From Noviluteimonas sp052115395 (GTDB taxonomy: Bacteria > Pseudomonadota > Gammaproteobacteria > Xanthomonadales > Xanthomonadaceae), in NCBI GenBank assembly GCA_052115395.1, contig JBFRGO010000003.1: DNA of 64,000 nucleotides, one strand, 5' to 3'. This document shows, piece after piece, positions 25,635 to 34,299 of the stretch (positions are counted from its first letter, which is position 1; each line of letters begins with the position of its first letter). The notes beneath the pieces were generated by a model. That model was given only the letters and a program-made list of their open reading frames with translations, did no database searches and had not been told where the DNA came from. The position numbers and the translations under genes are program-made.

Positions 25635-25787
25635 ATGACCTGGGTCGGGATCCTGATTTTGATCGTCTGCATCTGGCTGGCCTTCAAGGTCGCCGGCGTC
25701 CTGTTCAAGATCGTGCTGTGGGGCGCGATCATCGTCGGCATCTGGTGGCTGGCCGCGCCGTTCCTGGGCTTGCCGCGGCCGTTCTGA
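25635..25787 (+). CDS. Small membrane protein, 50 aa
   Basis: An open frame of 50 codons encodes MTWVGILILIVCIWLAFKVA then GVLFKIVLWGAIIVGIWWLA and a short PRPF end. That is two hydrophobic helices joined by a tight basic turn, with Trp at the interfaces. Codon use is GC-rich like its neighbours. It fits tightly between alkB and selO (35 bp on each side). The composition strongly suggests a real inner-membrane miniprotein; similar short hypothetical proteins are common in this family. Function unknown. Confidence 0.65.
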   Translation: MTWVGILILIVCIWLAFKVAGVLFKIVLWGAIIVGIWWLAAPFLGLPRPF

Positions 25788-25821
25788 CGCGGCCTTTCGC
25801 CCGCGCGGGCACAATGGCGCG

Positions 25822-27417
25822 ATGCACGCAGCCACCTTCGGCAACCTGAGATTCGACAACCGGTTCCTCGCGCAGCTCCGCGGCGATCCGCAGGAAGGCC
25901 CCGGCATCCGCGAGGTCGAGGCCGCGTGGTCGCGCGTGAAGCCCACGCCCGTCGCCGCGCCGCGCCTGGTGGCGTATTCGCGCGAGATGGCGCAGACCCT
26001 GGGGCTGGGCGACGCCGACGTGCATTCGCCGGCATTCGCGCAGGTCTTCGGCGGCAATGCCCTGTTGCCGGGAATGGATCCCTTCGCCGCGAACTACGGC
26101 GGCCACCAGTTCGGCCATTGGGCCGGGCAACTCGGCGACGGCCGCGCGATCACGCTCGGCGAAACGCTCGACGCGCAAGGCCGGCGCTGGGAACTGCAAC
26201 TCAAGGGTGCCGGCCCGACGCCGTATTCGCGCAGCGCCGACGGCCGCGCGGTGCTGCGTTCGTCGATCCGCGAATTCCTGTGCAGCGAAGCGATGCACCA
26301 CCTCGGCATTCCGACCACGCGCGCGCTGAGCCTGGTCGCCACCGGCGAGTCGGTCGTGCGCGACATGTTGTACGACGGCAATCCGAAAGAAGAACCCGGC
26401 GCGATCGTCTGTCGCGTGTCCCCTTCGTTCATCCGTTTCGGCAATTTCGAATTGCCCTATACGCGCGAAGACAACGAGGGCCTGCGCGCACTCGCCGATT
26501 TCTGCATCGCGCGCGATTTCCCCGAACTGCGCGGGCAGGGCGCCACGCTGTACGGCGATTGGTTCGCCACCATCGCGCAGCGCACCGCGACGCTGATGGC
26601 GCACTGGATGCGCGTGGGCTTCGTGCACGGCGTGATGAATACCGACAACCTGTCGATCCTCGGGCTGACGATCGACTACGGCCCCTACGGTTGGATCGAC
26701 GACTTCGATCCGGAATGGACGCCCAACACCACCGATGCCGGCGGCCGGCGCTATCGCTTCGGATGGCAGCCGAAGATCGCGTACTGGAATCTCACGATGC
26801 TCGCGCACGCGCTCTCGCCCCTGTTCGGTGAAGACGTGGCGCCCTTGAACGAAGGCTTGCAGCGCTACATGGATGCGTACGTGGCTGCCGATCGTGCGAA
26901 CACGGCCGGCAAGCTCGGCCTGCGCGAAGCGCGCGACAGCGACATCGAACAGCACCAGATGCTGCAGGACATGCTGCGCGTGGGCGAGTTCGACATGACG
27001 CTGTTCTATCGCGCGCTGTCGCGCTTCGACCCGAACGCGGACATCGAAACGCAACTCGATGGCCCCGGCGATCTGTTCGGCCACGCCACCTACGACGCGG
27101 AAAAACGCGAAGAAGCGCTGCCCGGGCTCTGGGACTGGTTCAACCTTTACGCACCGCGGTTGCAGGAGGAGGGCCGGCCCGCCGAGGAGCGTCGCGCCAG
27201 CATGGACGCCGTCAATCCGAAATATGTCCTGCGCAATTATCTGGCGCAGGAAGCCATCGACCTGGCCGAACAGGGCGACGACAGCCGGGTCGCCGAATTG
27301 CTCGAGGTGATGCGCAAACCCTACGACGAGCAGCCCGAATTCGCGCGTTTCGCGCAGAAGCGGCCGGAATGGGCGAAGACCAGGGTGGGCTGCTCGATGC
27401 TCAGCTGCAGCTCCTGA
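25822..27417 (+). CDS. selO: Protein adenylyltransferase SelO (YdiU)
   Basis: SelO is a pseudokinase-fold enzyme that transfers AMP from ATP to protein hydroxyl groups, linked in bacteria to oxidative-stress responses. The 531-residue protein shows GNALLPGMDPFAANYGGHQF and WAGQLGDGRAITLGE (both classic SelO blocks), LQLKGAGPTPYSR, DGRAVLRSSIREFL, HGVMNTDNLSILGLTIDYGP and DDFDPEW. The C-terminus is CSMLSCSS, containing the cysteine that is selenocysteine in animal SelO. Length is full and no frame breaks are seen. Confidence 0.95.
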   Translation: MHAATFGNLRFDNRFLAQLRGDPQEGPGIREVEAAWSRVKPTPVAAPRLVAYSREMAQTLGLGDADVHSPAFAQVFGGNALLPGMDPFAANYGGHQFGHWAGQLGDGRAITLGETLDAQGRRWELQLKGAGPTPYSRSADGRAVLRSSIREFLCSEAMHHLGIPTTRALSLVATGESVVRDMLYDGNPKEEPGAIVCRVSPSFIRFGNFELPYTREDNEGLRALADFCIARDFPELRGQGATLYGDWFATIAQRTATLMAHWMRVGFVHGVMNTDNLSILGLTIDYGPYGWIDDFDPEWTPNTTDAGGRRYRFGWQPKIAYWNLTMLAHALSPLFGEDVAPLNEGLQRYMDAYVAADRANTAGKLGLREARDSDIEQHQMLQDMLRVGEFDMTLFYRALSRFDPNADIETQLDGPGDLFGHATYDAEKREEALPGLWDWFNLYAPRLQEEGRPAEERRASMDAVNPKYVLRNYLAQEAIDLAEQGDDSRVAELLEVMRKPYDEQPEFARFAQKRPEWAKTRVGCSMLSCSS

Positions 27418-27442
27418 AGGGCTGAGCAACTACAATCGCCGG

Positions 27443-29308
27443 ATGCCCCTGATCGCCCTCCAGAACGTCGACTACAGTGTCGGCGGCCCGCTGCTGCTCG
27501 ACCACGTCGAGCTGTCCATCGAACCCAACGAACGCATCGCGCTCATCGGCCGCAACGGCGCGGGCAAGTCCACGCTGCTGAAATTGTTGTCGGGCGACCT
27601 GAAACCCGACGACGGCGAAGTGCGTCTGGAAGGCGGCCGTCGCGTCGCGCGCCTGGAACAGGAAGTGCCCGGCGATGCGGTCGGCACCGTGTTCGACGTC
27701 GTCGCCGCGGGCCTGGGTGAGGCGGGCGCATTGCTTGCGCATTTCCACCACCTCGCGCATGCCGAAGTCGTCGACGCGCGCGCGCTGGCGGACGCGCAGG
27801 CGAAAGTGGAAGCCGCGCATGCCTGGTCGCTCGACCAGCGCGTCGAGGAAACGCTCACCCGCCTGGGGCTGGATGGCGATGCGCAGTTCGCCCGCCTGTC
27901 CGGTGGCATGAAGCGACGCGTGCTGCTCGCGCGCGCGCTCGTCAGCGCACCGGATCTGTTGTTGCTCGACGAACCGACCAACCACTTGGACATCGAATCG
28001 ATCGACTGGCTCGAACAATTCCTCAAGTCCTGGAACGGCGCGCTGGTCTTCGTCACCCACGATCGCCGCTTCCTGCGCGCGCTGGCCACGCGCATCGTGG
28101 AGATCGATCGCGGCCGCGTGACCAGCTGGCCGGGCGACTTCGACAACTACCAGCGCCGCCGAGAGGAACGCGCCAACGCCGAAGCGCAGGAAAGCGCGCG
28201 CTTCGACAAATTGCTCGCGCAGGAAGAAACCTGGATCCGCCAGGGCATCAAGGCGCGTCGCACGCGCGATGAAGGCCGCGTGCGCCGCCTGGAATCCATG
28301 CGCGTCGAACGCGCCGCGCGCCGCGAGCAGATGGGACGCGTGAAGATGGAAGTCTCGCAGGGCGAGGCGTCCGGCAAGAAGGTCATCGAAGCGCGCGACG
28401 TGGATTTCGATTACGGCGATCGCGCGCTGGTGCGCGATTTCTCCACGACCATCCTGCGCGGCGACCGCGTCGGCCTGATCGGCCCGAACGGCAGCGGCAA
28501 GACCACCTTGCTCAAACTGCTGCTGGGGCAACTCGCGCCGCAGCGCGGCACGGTGAAGGCAGGCACGGGGCTGGAGATCGCGTACTTCGACCAGCAGCGC
28601 GCGTCGCTGCGCGAAGACTGGAGCGCGATGGAGAACGTCTCCGGCGGCCAGGATTTCGTCGAGATCGGCGGCAGGCGCAAGCACGTGCTCGGCTACCTGC
28701 AGGATTTCCTGTTCACGCCCGAGCGCGCACGCGCGCCGATCACGCGGCTGTCGGGTGGCGAGCGCAATCGCCTGTTGCTCGCGCGCCTGTTCGCGCAGCC
28801 TTCGAACCTTCTGGTGATGGACGAACCGACCAACGACCTGGATGTCGAAACGCTCGAATTGCTGGAAGAACTGCTCGCCGAATATCCCGGCACCTTGTTG
28901 ATGGTGAGCCACGACCGCGACTTCCTCGACCACGTGGTGACCTCCACGCTGGTGATGGAAGGCGACGGGCGCGTCGGCGAATTCGTGGGCGGCTATACCG
29001 ATTGGGTGCGGCAGCGCGGGCCGCAGGTCGCGGCGGCGCCGTCGGCGCGAAGCGCGCCGGTGCGGCCTTCGCAGGGCGGGCAGACCAAGCGCCGGATGTC
29101 GTTCAAGGAACAGAAGGAACTGTCGGAATTGCCGGCGCGCATCGAGCAACTCGAAGCGAAGATCGCGCAGTTGACCGAAACGATGCACGACCCTGCCTTC
29201 TACCAGCGCGACAGCGCGGCGATCGTCGCGCACAACGCACAGCTTGCCGAAGTGCAGGCGCAACTGGATACGGCTTACGGCCGGTGGATGGAACTCGACG
29301 CGGGTTGA
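27443..29308 (+). CDS. uup: ABC-F family ATPase Uup
   Basis: The 621-residue soluble protein has two ABC cassettes and no membrane segments. Cassette one shows GRNGAGKST, LSGGMKRRVLLARAL and LLLDEPTNHLDIESIDWLE; cassette two shows GPNGSGKTT, LSGGERNRLLLARLF and LVMDEPTNDLDVETLELLEE. Between them is the ABC-F linker (RREERANAEAQESARFDKLL). The C-terminal coiled coil FKEQKELSELPARIEQLEAK distinguishes Uup, which acts on ribosomes and DNA-branch tolerance, from EttA. It starts 26 bp after selO. Confidence 0.93.
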   Translation: MPLIALQNVDYSVGGPLLLDHVELSIEPNERIALIGRNGAGKSTLLKLLSGDLKPDDGEVRLEGGRRVARLEQEVPGDAVGTVFDVVAAGLGEAGALLAHFHHLAHAEVVDARALADAQAKVEAAHAWSLDQRVEETLTRLGLDGDAQFARLSGGMKRRVLLARALVSAPDLLLLDEPTNHLDIESIDWLEQFLKSWNGALVFVTHDRRFLRALATRIVEIDRGRVTSWPGDFDNYQRRREERANAEAQESARFDKLLAQEETWIRQGIKARRTRDEGRVRRLESMRVERAARREQMGRVKMEVSQGEASGKKVIEARDVDFDYGDRALVRDFSTTILRGDRVGLIGPNGSGKTTLLKLLLGQLAPQRGTVKAGTGLEIAYFDQQRASLREDWSAMENVSGGQDFVEIGGRRKHVLGYLQDFLFTPERARAPITRLSGGERNRLLLARLFAQPSNLLVMDEPTNDLDVETLELLEELLAEYPGTLLMVSHDRDFLDHVVTSTLVMEGDGRVGEFVGGYTDWVRQRGPQVAAAPSARSAPVRPSQGGQTKRRMSFKEQKELSELPARIEQLEAKIAQLTETMHDPAFYQRDSAAIVAHNAQLAEVQAQLDTAYGRWMELDAG

Positions 29309-29311
29309 GGC

Positions 29312-29758
29312 TTATTCGGAAGCCTGGGCGTCGATTTCGTCGAACACCGATTCGGGCAGCGCGATGAACGACCAGAACGGGATGTCGCGCCCGGCCCAGG
29401 CCTGGCCGGTTTCCTCGAGGATTTCCAGCAACGTGTCGAAGGCGTCGCCTTCGGATTGCTGCAAGGCGCCGCCGTTGTCGAACAACAAGGCAACGCCGGC
29501 ACTGGGCAGCCACGACAGATCGCGCAGGCTGTCGGACAAGGCATCCCAGTTGTGGCCGAAGGTGCGCGGGAAATCGAGCGCGGTGGCGATGCGCAGCAGG
29601 ATCTGGTGCTTGTCGCCGCCTTCCAGGTCGACGCGACGGACCTGCAGGCCCGCATCGCGCGCGGCGACGCCGAGCGTGTCGAGGTCGTCGCTCGTGACGA
29701 AGTAGACGCCCGCGTTGTCCGCATCGGCCAGGCCGAGTTCCCAGCCCGAGTCGCTCAT
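29312..29758 (-). CDS. Barstar-family ribonuclease inhibitor (immunity/antitoxin)
   Basis: The 148-residue acidic protein fits the barstar family: KHQILLRIATALDFPRTFGH, then NWDALSDSLRDLSWLPSAG, the recognisable barstar core (HNWDALSDSLRD). The C-terminal half continues with PFWSFIALPESVFDEI. Barstars occlude the active site of barnase-type ribonucleases. Its ATG overlaps by four bases the stop of the barnase-like gene upstream (ATGA), so toxin and inhibitor are coupled. It is about 60 residues longer than Bacillus barstar. Confidence 0.88.
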   Translation of the reverse strand: MSDSGWELGLADADNAGVYFVTSDDLDTLGVAARDAGLQVRRVDLEGGDKHQILLRIATALDFPRTFGHNWDALSDSLRDLSWLPSAGVALLFDNGGALQQSEGDAFDTLLEILEETGQAWAGRDIPFWSFIALPESVFDEIDAQASE

Positions 29759-30219
29759 TGCGTGCTTCCCGACACGTCGAAGGACCGGAACGAATCGTAA
29801 TGATCGTCGGTGTAGAACCAGGCCGAAGGCGGTTGGCCGCCGGTGATGATGCGGCGCGCGCCGCGATCGCCGGCGCCCGGCGTTTCGACCGTGTATTCGC
29901 GGTAATAGCCGCGCGGCATGTCGGGCAGGTGGTGTTCGCGGTTCTGGAACACGCTGCCGTCCTGCGCATGCGGGAACGGCCCGCCGTGCTGGATCAGCGC
30001 GATGGTGTCGCGCGCTTGCGGCGGAAGGAATGACGGCAGGGCCGGCGCATCGTTGCGCGCAAGCTCGACAGCACCGCCGCCGCCGGCCGCGGGCGCGCTC
30101 GCCGAAGGCGGCGCTTCGCCGGGCGCGGGGGAATTGACGATGCGGGGCCAGAACAGCCACACCGCGAACAGCAGTGCCGCCACCACCCAGACCCACGGAT
30201 TGCGCAAATGTCGCCGCAT
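29755..30219 (-). CDS. Membrane-anchored barnase/N1-type ribonuclease
   Basis: The 154-residue protein has a positively charged start (MRRHLRN), one hydrophobic helix (about residues 8-27), a Pro/Ala/Gly linker to about residue 50, and a C-terminal barnase-like ribonuclease domain. The domain end reads GYYREYTVETPG, ARRIITGG and FYTDDHYDSF. E108, R122 or R123, and H140 line up with the barnase catalytic Glu73, Arg87 and His102. Charge distribution predicts the enzyme faces the periplasm. The barstar gene follows with a four-base overlap. It could be an exported toxin or a nutritional RNase with a safety inhibitor. Confidence 0.85.
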   Translation of the reverse strand: MRRHLRNPWVWVVAALLFAVWLFWPRIVNSPAPGEAPPSASAPAAGGGGAVELARNDAPALPSFLPPQARDTIALIQHGGPFPHAQDGSVFQNREHHLPDMPRGYYREYTVETPGAGDRGARRIITGGQPPSAWFYTDDHYDSFRSFDVSGSTQ

Positions 30220-30270
30220 GCGGACTTCGGCCTTCCATTGGTGTGCTTTGTTTCGGAAGATACTCCTTCC

Positions 30271-30795
30271 ATGCCGCTCACGCGCAATCTGTTCTTCGCC
30301 CTGGCGCCGGAGCCGTCGCTGCGCGACGCGCTCGCTGCGCACGCGCAACGCCTGCACGCCGGGTGGGGCGGCCGCATGACCGCGCCTGCGAAGTTGCACA
30401 TGACGGTGTTGTTCCTCGACACGCTGCCCGCACCGATCGAACCCACGCTGATCGAGGCCGCGCGTGCCGCGGGCGCATCGATCGCGTTGCCGGGATTCGA
30501 GTTGGTCGTCGATCGCGCCGACCGCTTCGGCCATCGCGTCGGCTGGCTCGGCTGTTCGCACGTGCCGCCCGCGTTGCAGGCCCTGCACGAACGGCTCCTG
30601 GACGCCTGTTTCGCCAACGGTGCGCCCGTGCAACGCGAGAACCATTACACGCCGCACGTGACCATTTCGCGCGACCCGCGCACGCCCGCGCCGCACGCGA
30701 TCGAGCCCTTGTCCTGGCGCGTGCGCGACTTCGCCTTGATGGCGAGCGCCGAAGGCGCGTACGAAATCCTCGGCCGATGGCCCCTGCAAGCATGA
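30271..30795 (+). CDS. thpR: RNA 2',3'-cyclic phosphodiesterase (2'-5' RNA ligase family)
   Basis: The 174-residue protein has the two HxT motifs of the 2H phosphoesterase superfamily: KLHMTVLFLDTL (about residues 41-52) and HYTPHVTISRDP (about residues 124-135). Its length and spacing match ThpR, which opens 2',3'-cyclic phosphates at RNA ends and can reverse 2'-5' linkages. The start ATG at 30271 begins MPLTRNLFFALAP, the family's usual opening. Its stop overlaps the next start (ATGA). It is divergent from the barnase-like gene with 51 bp between starts. Confidence 0.88.
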   Translation: MPLTRNLFFALAPEPSLRDALAAHAQRLHAGWGGRMTAPAKLHMTVLFLDTLPAPIEPTLIEAARAAGASIALPGFELVVDRADRFGHRVGWLGCSHVPPALQALHERLLDACFANGAPVQRENHYTPHVTISRDPRTPAPHAIEPLSWRVRDFALMASAEGAYEILGRWPLQA

Positions 30796-31388
30796 CCCGC
30801 GATCCCCGCATCGACGCTTACATCGACAAGCAGGCCGAGTTCGCGCGGCCGATCCTCGAACGCGTGCGCGCGCTCGTGCACGAGGCCTGCCCCGAGGTCG
30901 AGGAAACGATCAAGTGGTCGATGCCGACCTTCGTTTACGGCGGCGGCATCCTCTGCGGGATGGCGGCGTACAAGCAGCACGTCTCCTTCGGTTACTGGAA
31001 ACATGCGCTCGTGGTGGGCGAGGGCGCACCCCGCGACGGCATGGGCAGCTACGGCAAGATGACGTCGGTGAAGGATTTGCCGCCGAAGAAGACGCTCATC
31101 GCGCATCTCAAGAAGGCGATGCAGTTGAACCTGGAGAAGACGCCGCCGGTGCGCAAGGCGTCATCGCCCAAGCCGCCACCGCAGTTGCCGGACGACATGG
31201 CGGCGGCGCTGAAGAAAAACGCGAAAGCGCGCAAGGCCTTCGATACGTTCCCGCCGAGCGCGCAACGCGATTACGTCGACTGGATCGTGGAAGCCAAGCG
31301 CGAAGCAACACGCGCCTCGCGCCTTGCTCAGGCCATCGAGTGGATGGCCGAAGGCAAGCGGCGCAACTGGAAATACGAGACCTGCTGA
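30792..31388 (+). CDS. DUF1801 / YdeI-type protein
   Basis: The 198-residue protein combines an N-terminal DUF1801-like alpha/beta domain (DPRIDAYIDKQAEFARPILE, then CPEVEETIKWSMPTFVYGG) with a C-terminal YdeI/OmpD-associated helical motif (ALKKNAKARKAFDTFPPSAQ, RDYVDWIVEAKRE, EWMAEGKRRNWK). This pairing is common in bacteria, with no proven activity; the first part is a small ligand-binding-type fold. It is coupled to thpR by overlapping stop and start. Confidence 0.85.
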   Translation: MTRDPRIDAYIDKQAEFARPILERVRALVHEACPEVEETIKWSMPTFVYGGGILCGMAAYKQHVSFGYWKHALVVGEGAPRDGMGSYGKMTSVKDLPPKKTLIAHLKKAMQLNLEKTPPVRKASSPKPPPQLPDDMAAALKKNAKARKAFDTFPPSAQRDYVDWIVEAKREATRASRLAQAIEWMAEGKRRNWKYETC

Positions 31389-31395
31389 CGCCGCA

Positions 31396-32433
31396 TCATT
31401 CCGACAGGAAGCGCCCGCAACCGCGGTACGCCGTGCCGCCGACATCGACCATCGCGTCGACCGGGTAGATCGCATCGCTCATGCCGTCGTTGCAGGGCTT
31501 GCGTTCGAGGACGACGCGCACCTTCGTGCCATCGGCGGCCGTGCCGGCGTACCCCATCAGGCCGGAGAGCGACTGCGCCTGCGCGATGTCGAGCTTGCGC
31601 GCACCGTAATCGAGTTCGGCATGCAGCTTCGGCGTCTCGCCGGGCCCGACTTCGAGCAGCCAGCCCGGCTCGTTGCCGATGGCGCGGAACGCGATGCCGC
31701 GACGCTTGGCCGCGTCCCACGGCGACCCGGCCTGCGGCGGCGCATCCTGCTGCACGCACTCGACCTTCGCGCCGCCCTGGCGCGTGAGCGTGCCTTCCGA
31801 CCCCTTCGTCCAGAACTCGTTGCCGAGATGATCGGCGTAGCGCGCACCCGAGGCCGATTGCGCCAGCGGCAGCGACACCGCGCCGCTCGGCAGCGCGAGA
31901 TCCACGCGTTCGCCGGGGATGTCGAAGACCGCTTCGAAGGTCATGTCATCGCAGGTCCACATCGAACGCATCGTCTGCGCGGGCGGTTGCCGTGCATCGC
32001 CGCTGCTCACGCGCGTCATGCGGAATTCGATCGTCTTCCCGTCGCCCGGCGTGACCGCGATGCGCGTCGGCGTGTTGAACAGCAGGCCGCCATCGGCGCC
32101 GCGCAGGGTGGCGCTCAGGCCGTACTGGCCATTCGGGCGCAACTTCGCGGGATCGTATTGCAAGGCGAAGTCGTAGGGCGGGCCCGCGACATCCTCCAGC
32201 GTCGTGGTCGCGATCACCGCATCGGGCGTATCGGCGAGCTGGTTGTCGATCAACTGCACCGTGAAATCCGCGCCCGGCGGAATCTTGATGCGCTCCAGGT
32301 ACGTGGCGCGGCCATGGATGAAGTTGGATTCGGTCGGGATCGGCGCCTGCGCGGCGGGCGCGGGCGTGCTGTCAGGACAGCCTGCCAGCATCGTCGCCAG
32401 GCAGGCGGCCAACACGCAACGGAACACGGTCAT
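31396..32433 (-). CDS. Three-domain lipoprotein: YbaY-like, MliC lysozyme-inhibitor-like, COG3650-like
   Basis: The 345-residue protein has a lipoprotein signal with LAGC at about residues 16-19. Residues about 35-140 (GRATYLERIKIPPGADFTVQ, GPPYDFALQYDP) match the YbaY lipoprotein domain. Residues about 150-230 (WTCDDMTFEAVFD, DLALPSGAVSLPLAQSASG, ARYADHL) match MliC, an outer-membrane inhibitor of C-type lysozyme with a Trp-x-Cys start and conserved YADG-like loop. The rest (FRAIGNEPGWLLEV, YGARKLDIAQ, PCNDGMSDAIYP) is a COG3650-type domain. It probably protects the cell wall from host or rival lysozymes. The M14 gene lies 18 bp upstream in the same direction. Confidence 0.82.
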   Translation of the reverse strand: MTVFRCVLAACLATMLAGCPDSTPAPAAQAPIPTESNFIHGRATYLERIKIPPGADFTVQLIDNQLADTPDAVIATTTLEDVAGPPYDFALQYDPAKLRPNGQYGLSATLRGADGGLLFNTPTRIAVTPGDGKTIEFRMTRVSSGDARQPPAQTMRSMWTCDDMTFEAVFDIPGERVDLALPSGAVSLPLAQSASGARYADHLGNEFWTKGSEGTLTRQGGAKVECVQQDAPPQAGSPWDAAKRRGIAFRAIGNEPGWLLEVGPGETPKLHAELDYGARKLDIAQAQSLSGLMGYAGTAADGTKVRVVLERKPCNDGMSDAIYPVDAMVDVGGTAYRGCGRFLSE

Positions 32434-32451
32434 CGCAGGCTCCTTGTCGGA

Positions 32452-34215
32452 TCAGGGCGCGGTGTCGACGCGCAACACCGGGTAGAGGTTGAAGCGCTCG
32501 TCCCAGGAGGCATGCCGCTTGGCGAAGAAGGCCAGGCGCGCGTCGGGATCCTTGGCGAAGGCCTCGTCCTTCAGCGCGGCGTCGAATTCGGCGCGCACCT
32601 TGCGATCCTTCAACATCGTCTCGGCGACTTCCTCGGCCACGTACGCTTCCATGTATTCCTTCTGTTCGAAGGCGTTGTTGAACTCGCCCCACGCGGCCAG
32701 CGCATCGGGCGCCTGCGGTTCGAGCAGGGCCATCACCAGGCGGGCCTTGGGCTGTGCGATCGGCACGAACAGGGCGCCGTTGCCGACATCGCGCGTCTCC
32801 GGTTTCCACGTGCCTTCGAGCGTCAGGCGCTGGTGGCCTTCGACCGAATTGCCGGCGAACTTCGTGCTCGTCGCGCGGAAGGTCTGCACGGCGAGCTTGT
32901 CGTGCGCCTGGATCGGATGGAACTGCACGCCGTGCAGTTTCAACTTTTCGCCGACCCACGCCGCATGCGCCGCCGGCACGATGTAACCCGCGCGCGGGGC
33001 ATCGACGACGCGGCCGGGGATGATGTTGTCGCGCAGCGGCAGTTTCCAGATTTGCGGTTTGGTTTCGTCGTAACGCGTCATCAGCGCGCCCGAGACCTCC
33101 GATTGCGTGCGCGTGTACGCGTAGCCGCGGAAATCGATCGTGCGCACCTTCTCGCTGGCCGTGTAGTCCAGCGGCACCGGCTTGCCCGACAGGTCGGCGG
33201 CATCGGCGGCCTTGGCGATGCGCATCCACTCGGCGCCATCGCTGGCGACGTGCTGCATCACCGAGAGCACGATGTCGTGCGTGGTCTTGACGCGATGCGG
33301 GTAGGGGCGCCACGAGTGCGTTTCCACCAGCATCCCGAAGCGGTTGCGCAACTGGAAATAGCCGGTGGAGAAGCGCGGCGGCGACACGCCGTCGACGAAG
33401 CCGGACGTCGGATCGTCGGATTGCGCGAAGGAGGGATAGAAGGCGACCGGCAGCGCGCCCTGTTTCTCCACGTCGGCGATCACGCCGTCGCGGAAGGCGC
33501 GGCCGGCGGCCTGCAGTGCGGCGTCGCCGGCGTGCACCGGCTCGACCTGCACGGCCACGTCCTGTTCGAACTTCGCGCCATCGGTGACGTGCAGGTCGAT
33601 GTAGGCAATCGGGTCCCACGCATCGACCAGGCGCAGCATCGCCTGCATCTCCGGCGTATCGGCCTTCACGTAGTCGCGGTTGAGGTTGTAGTTCTGCGCG
33701 GTGGTGCGCCAGCCCATCTGCTCGGGGCCGCGCTGGTTCGGGCGGTTCCATGCGCCGAAACGCTCGTGACCATCGATGTTGAACACCGGGACGAAGACGA
33801 GCACCTGTTTGTCGAGGACGCCCTTGGCCTGTTCGCCATCCAGCACCTGGCGCAGTGCCTGGAAGCCCGCGTCCTTGCCGTCGATCTCGCCGGCGTGGAT
33901 GCCGCCCTGCACGAGCAGCACGGGCAGGCCCTTGGCGCGCGCGGCTTCGGGCGTCAGCGCGCCGGTGCGCGTGGCGATGAGCGCGAGCATCGGGCGGCCT
34001 TCGGGCGTGGTGCCGAATTGCGTGCAGCGCACGGCGTCGGGGTAGGCCTTCGCAAAGGCATGGCACAGCGCGATGGTTTCTTCGAAGCGCCCGGTGCGCA
34101 CGAAGCCGGAGCGCTCCGATTCGGTCACCAGGTCCGCGCGCGGCGTGGCCGCGAAGGCGGGGCCCAGGCAGGCCAGGGCAACGGCGGAGGCGAGCAGCGT
34201 GCGGATCGGCGTCAT
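32452..34215 (-). CDS. Secreted M14-family zinc carboxypeptidase
   Basis: The 587-residue protein has a Sec signal (MTPIRTLLASAVALACLGPA, ending FAA) and an M14 catalytic domain. Zinc ligands sit in QGGIHAGEIDGKD (HxxE, about residues 83-95), and a downstream YIDLHVTDG supplies the third His. VPVFNIDGHERF and NLNRDY are conserved M14 blocks. The long C-terminal region is beta-rich and unassigned. Such enzymes trim C-terminal residues from peptides or peptidoglycan. A longer open frame reaching 36378 is excluded since the signal peptide lies internally. Confidence 0.88.
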   Translation of the reverse strand: MTPIRTLLASAVALACLGPAFAATPRADLVTESERSGFVRTGRFEETIALCHAFAKAYPDAVRCTQFGTTPEGRPMLALIATRTGALTPEAARAKGLPVLLVQGGIHAGEIDGKDAGFQALRQVLDGEQAKGVLDKQVLVFVPVFNIDGHERFGAWNRPNQRGPEQMGWRTTAQNYNLNRDYVKADTPEMQAMLRLVDAWDPIAYIDLHVTDGAKFEQDVAVQVEPVHAGDAALQAAGRAFRDGVIADVEKQGALPVAFYPSFAQSDDPTSGFVDGVSPPRFSTGYFQLRNRFGMLVETHSWRPYPHRVKTTHDIVLSVMQHVASDGAEWMRIAKAADAADLSGKPVPLDYTASEKVRTIDFRGYAYTRTQSEVSGALMTRYDETKPQIWKLPLRDNIIPGRVVDAPRAGYIVPAAHAAWVGEKLKLHGVQFHPIQAHDKLAVQTFRATSTKFAGNSVEGHQRLTLEGTWKPETRDVGNGALFVPIAQPKARLVMALLEPQAPDALAAWGEFNNAFEQKEYMEAYVAEEVAETMLKDRKVRAEFDAALKDEAFAKDPDARLAFFAKRHASWDERFNLYPVLRVDTAP

Positions 34216-34299
34216 GGGCGAGGGTTCGGTCGGGGAGGGGCGAGCGGCCGATCTTAGACGACCGATATGATGTGCGCCTCTGCCAGAGGGAACGCGCCC

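Noticed and set aside
31324..34257. Plus-strand frame of 977 codons across the lipoprotein and M14 genes
   Set aside because: Composition (Arg, His, Gly, Val) is that of a shadow frame, and the minus strand carries recognisable domains with signal peptides.
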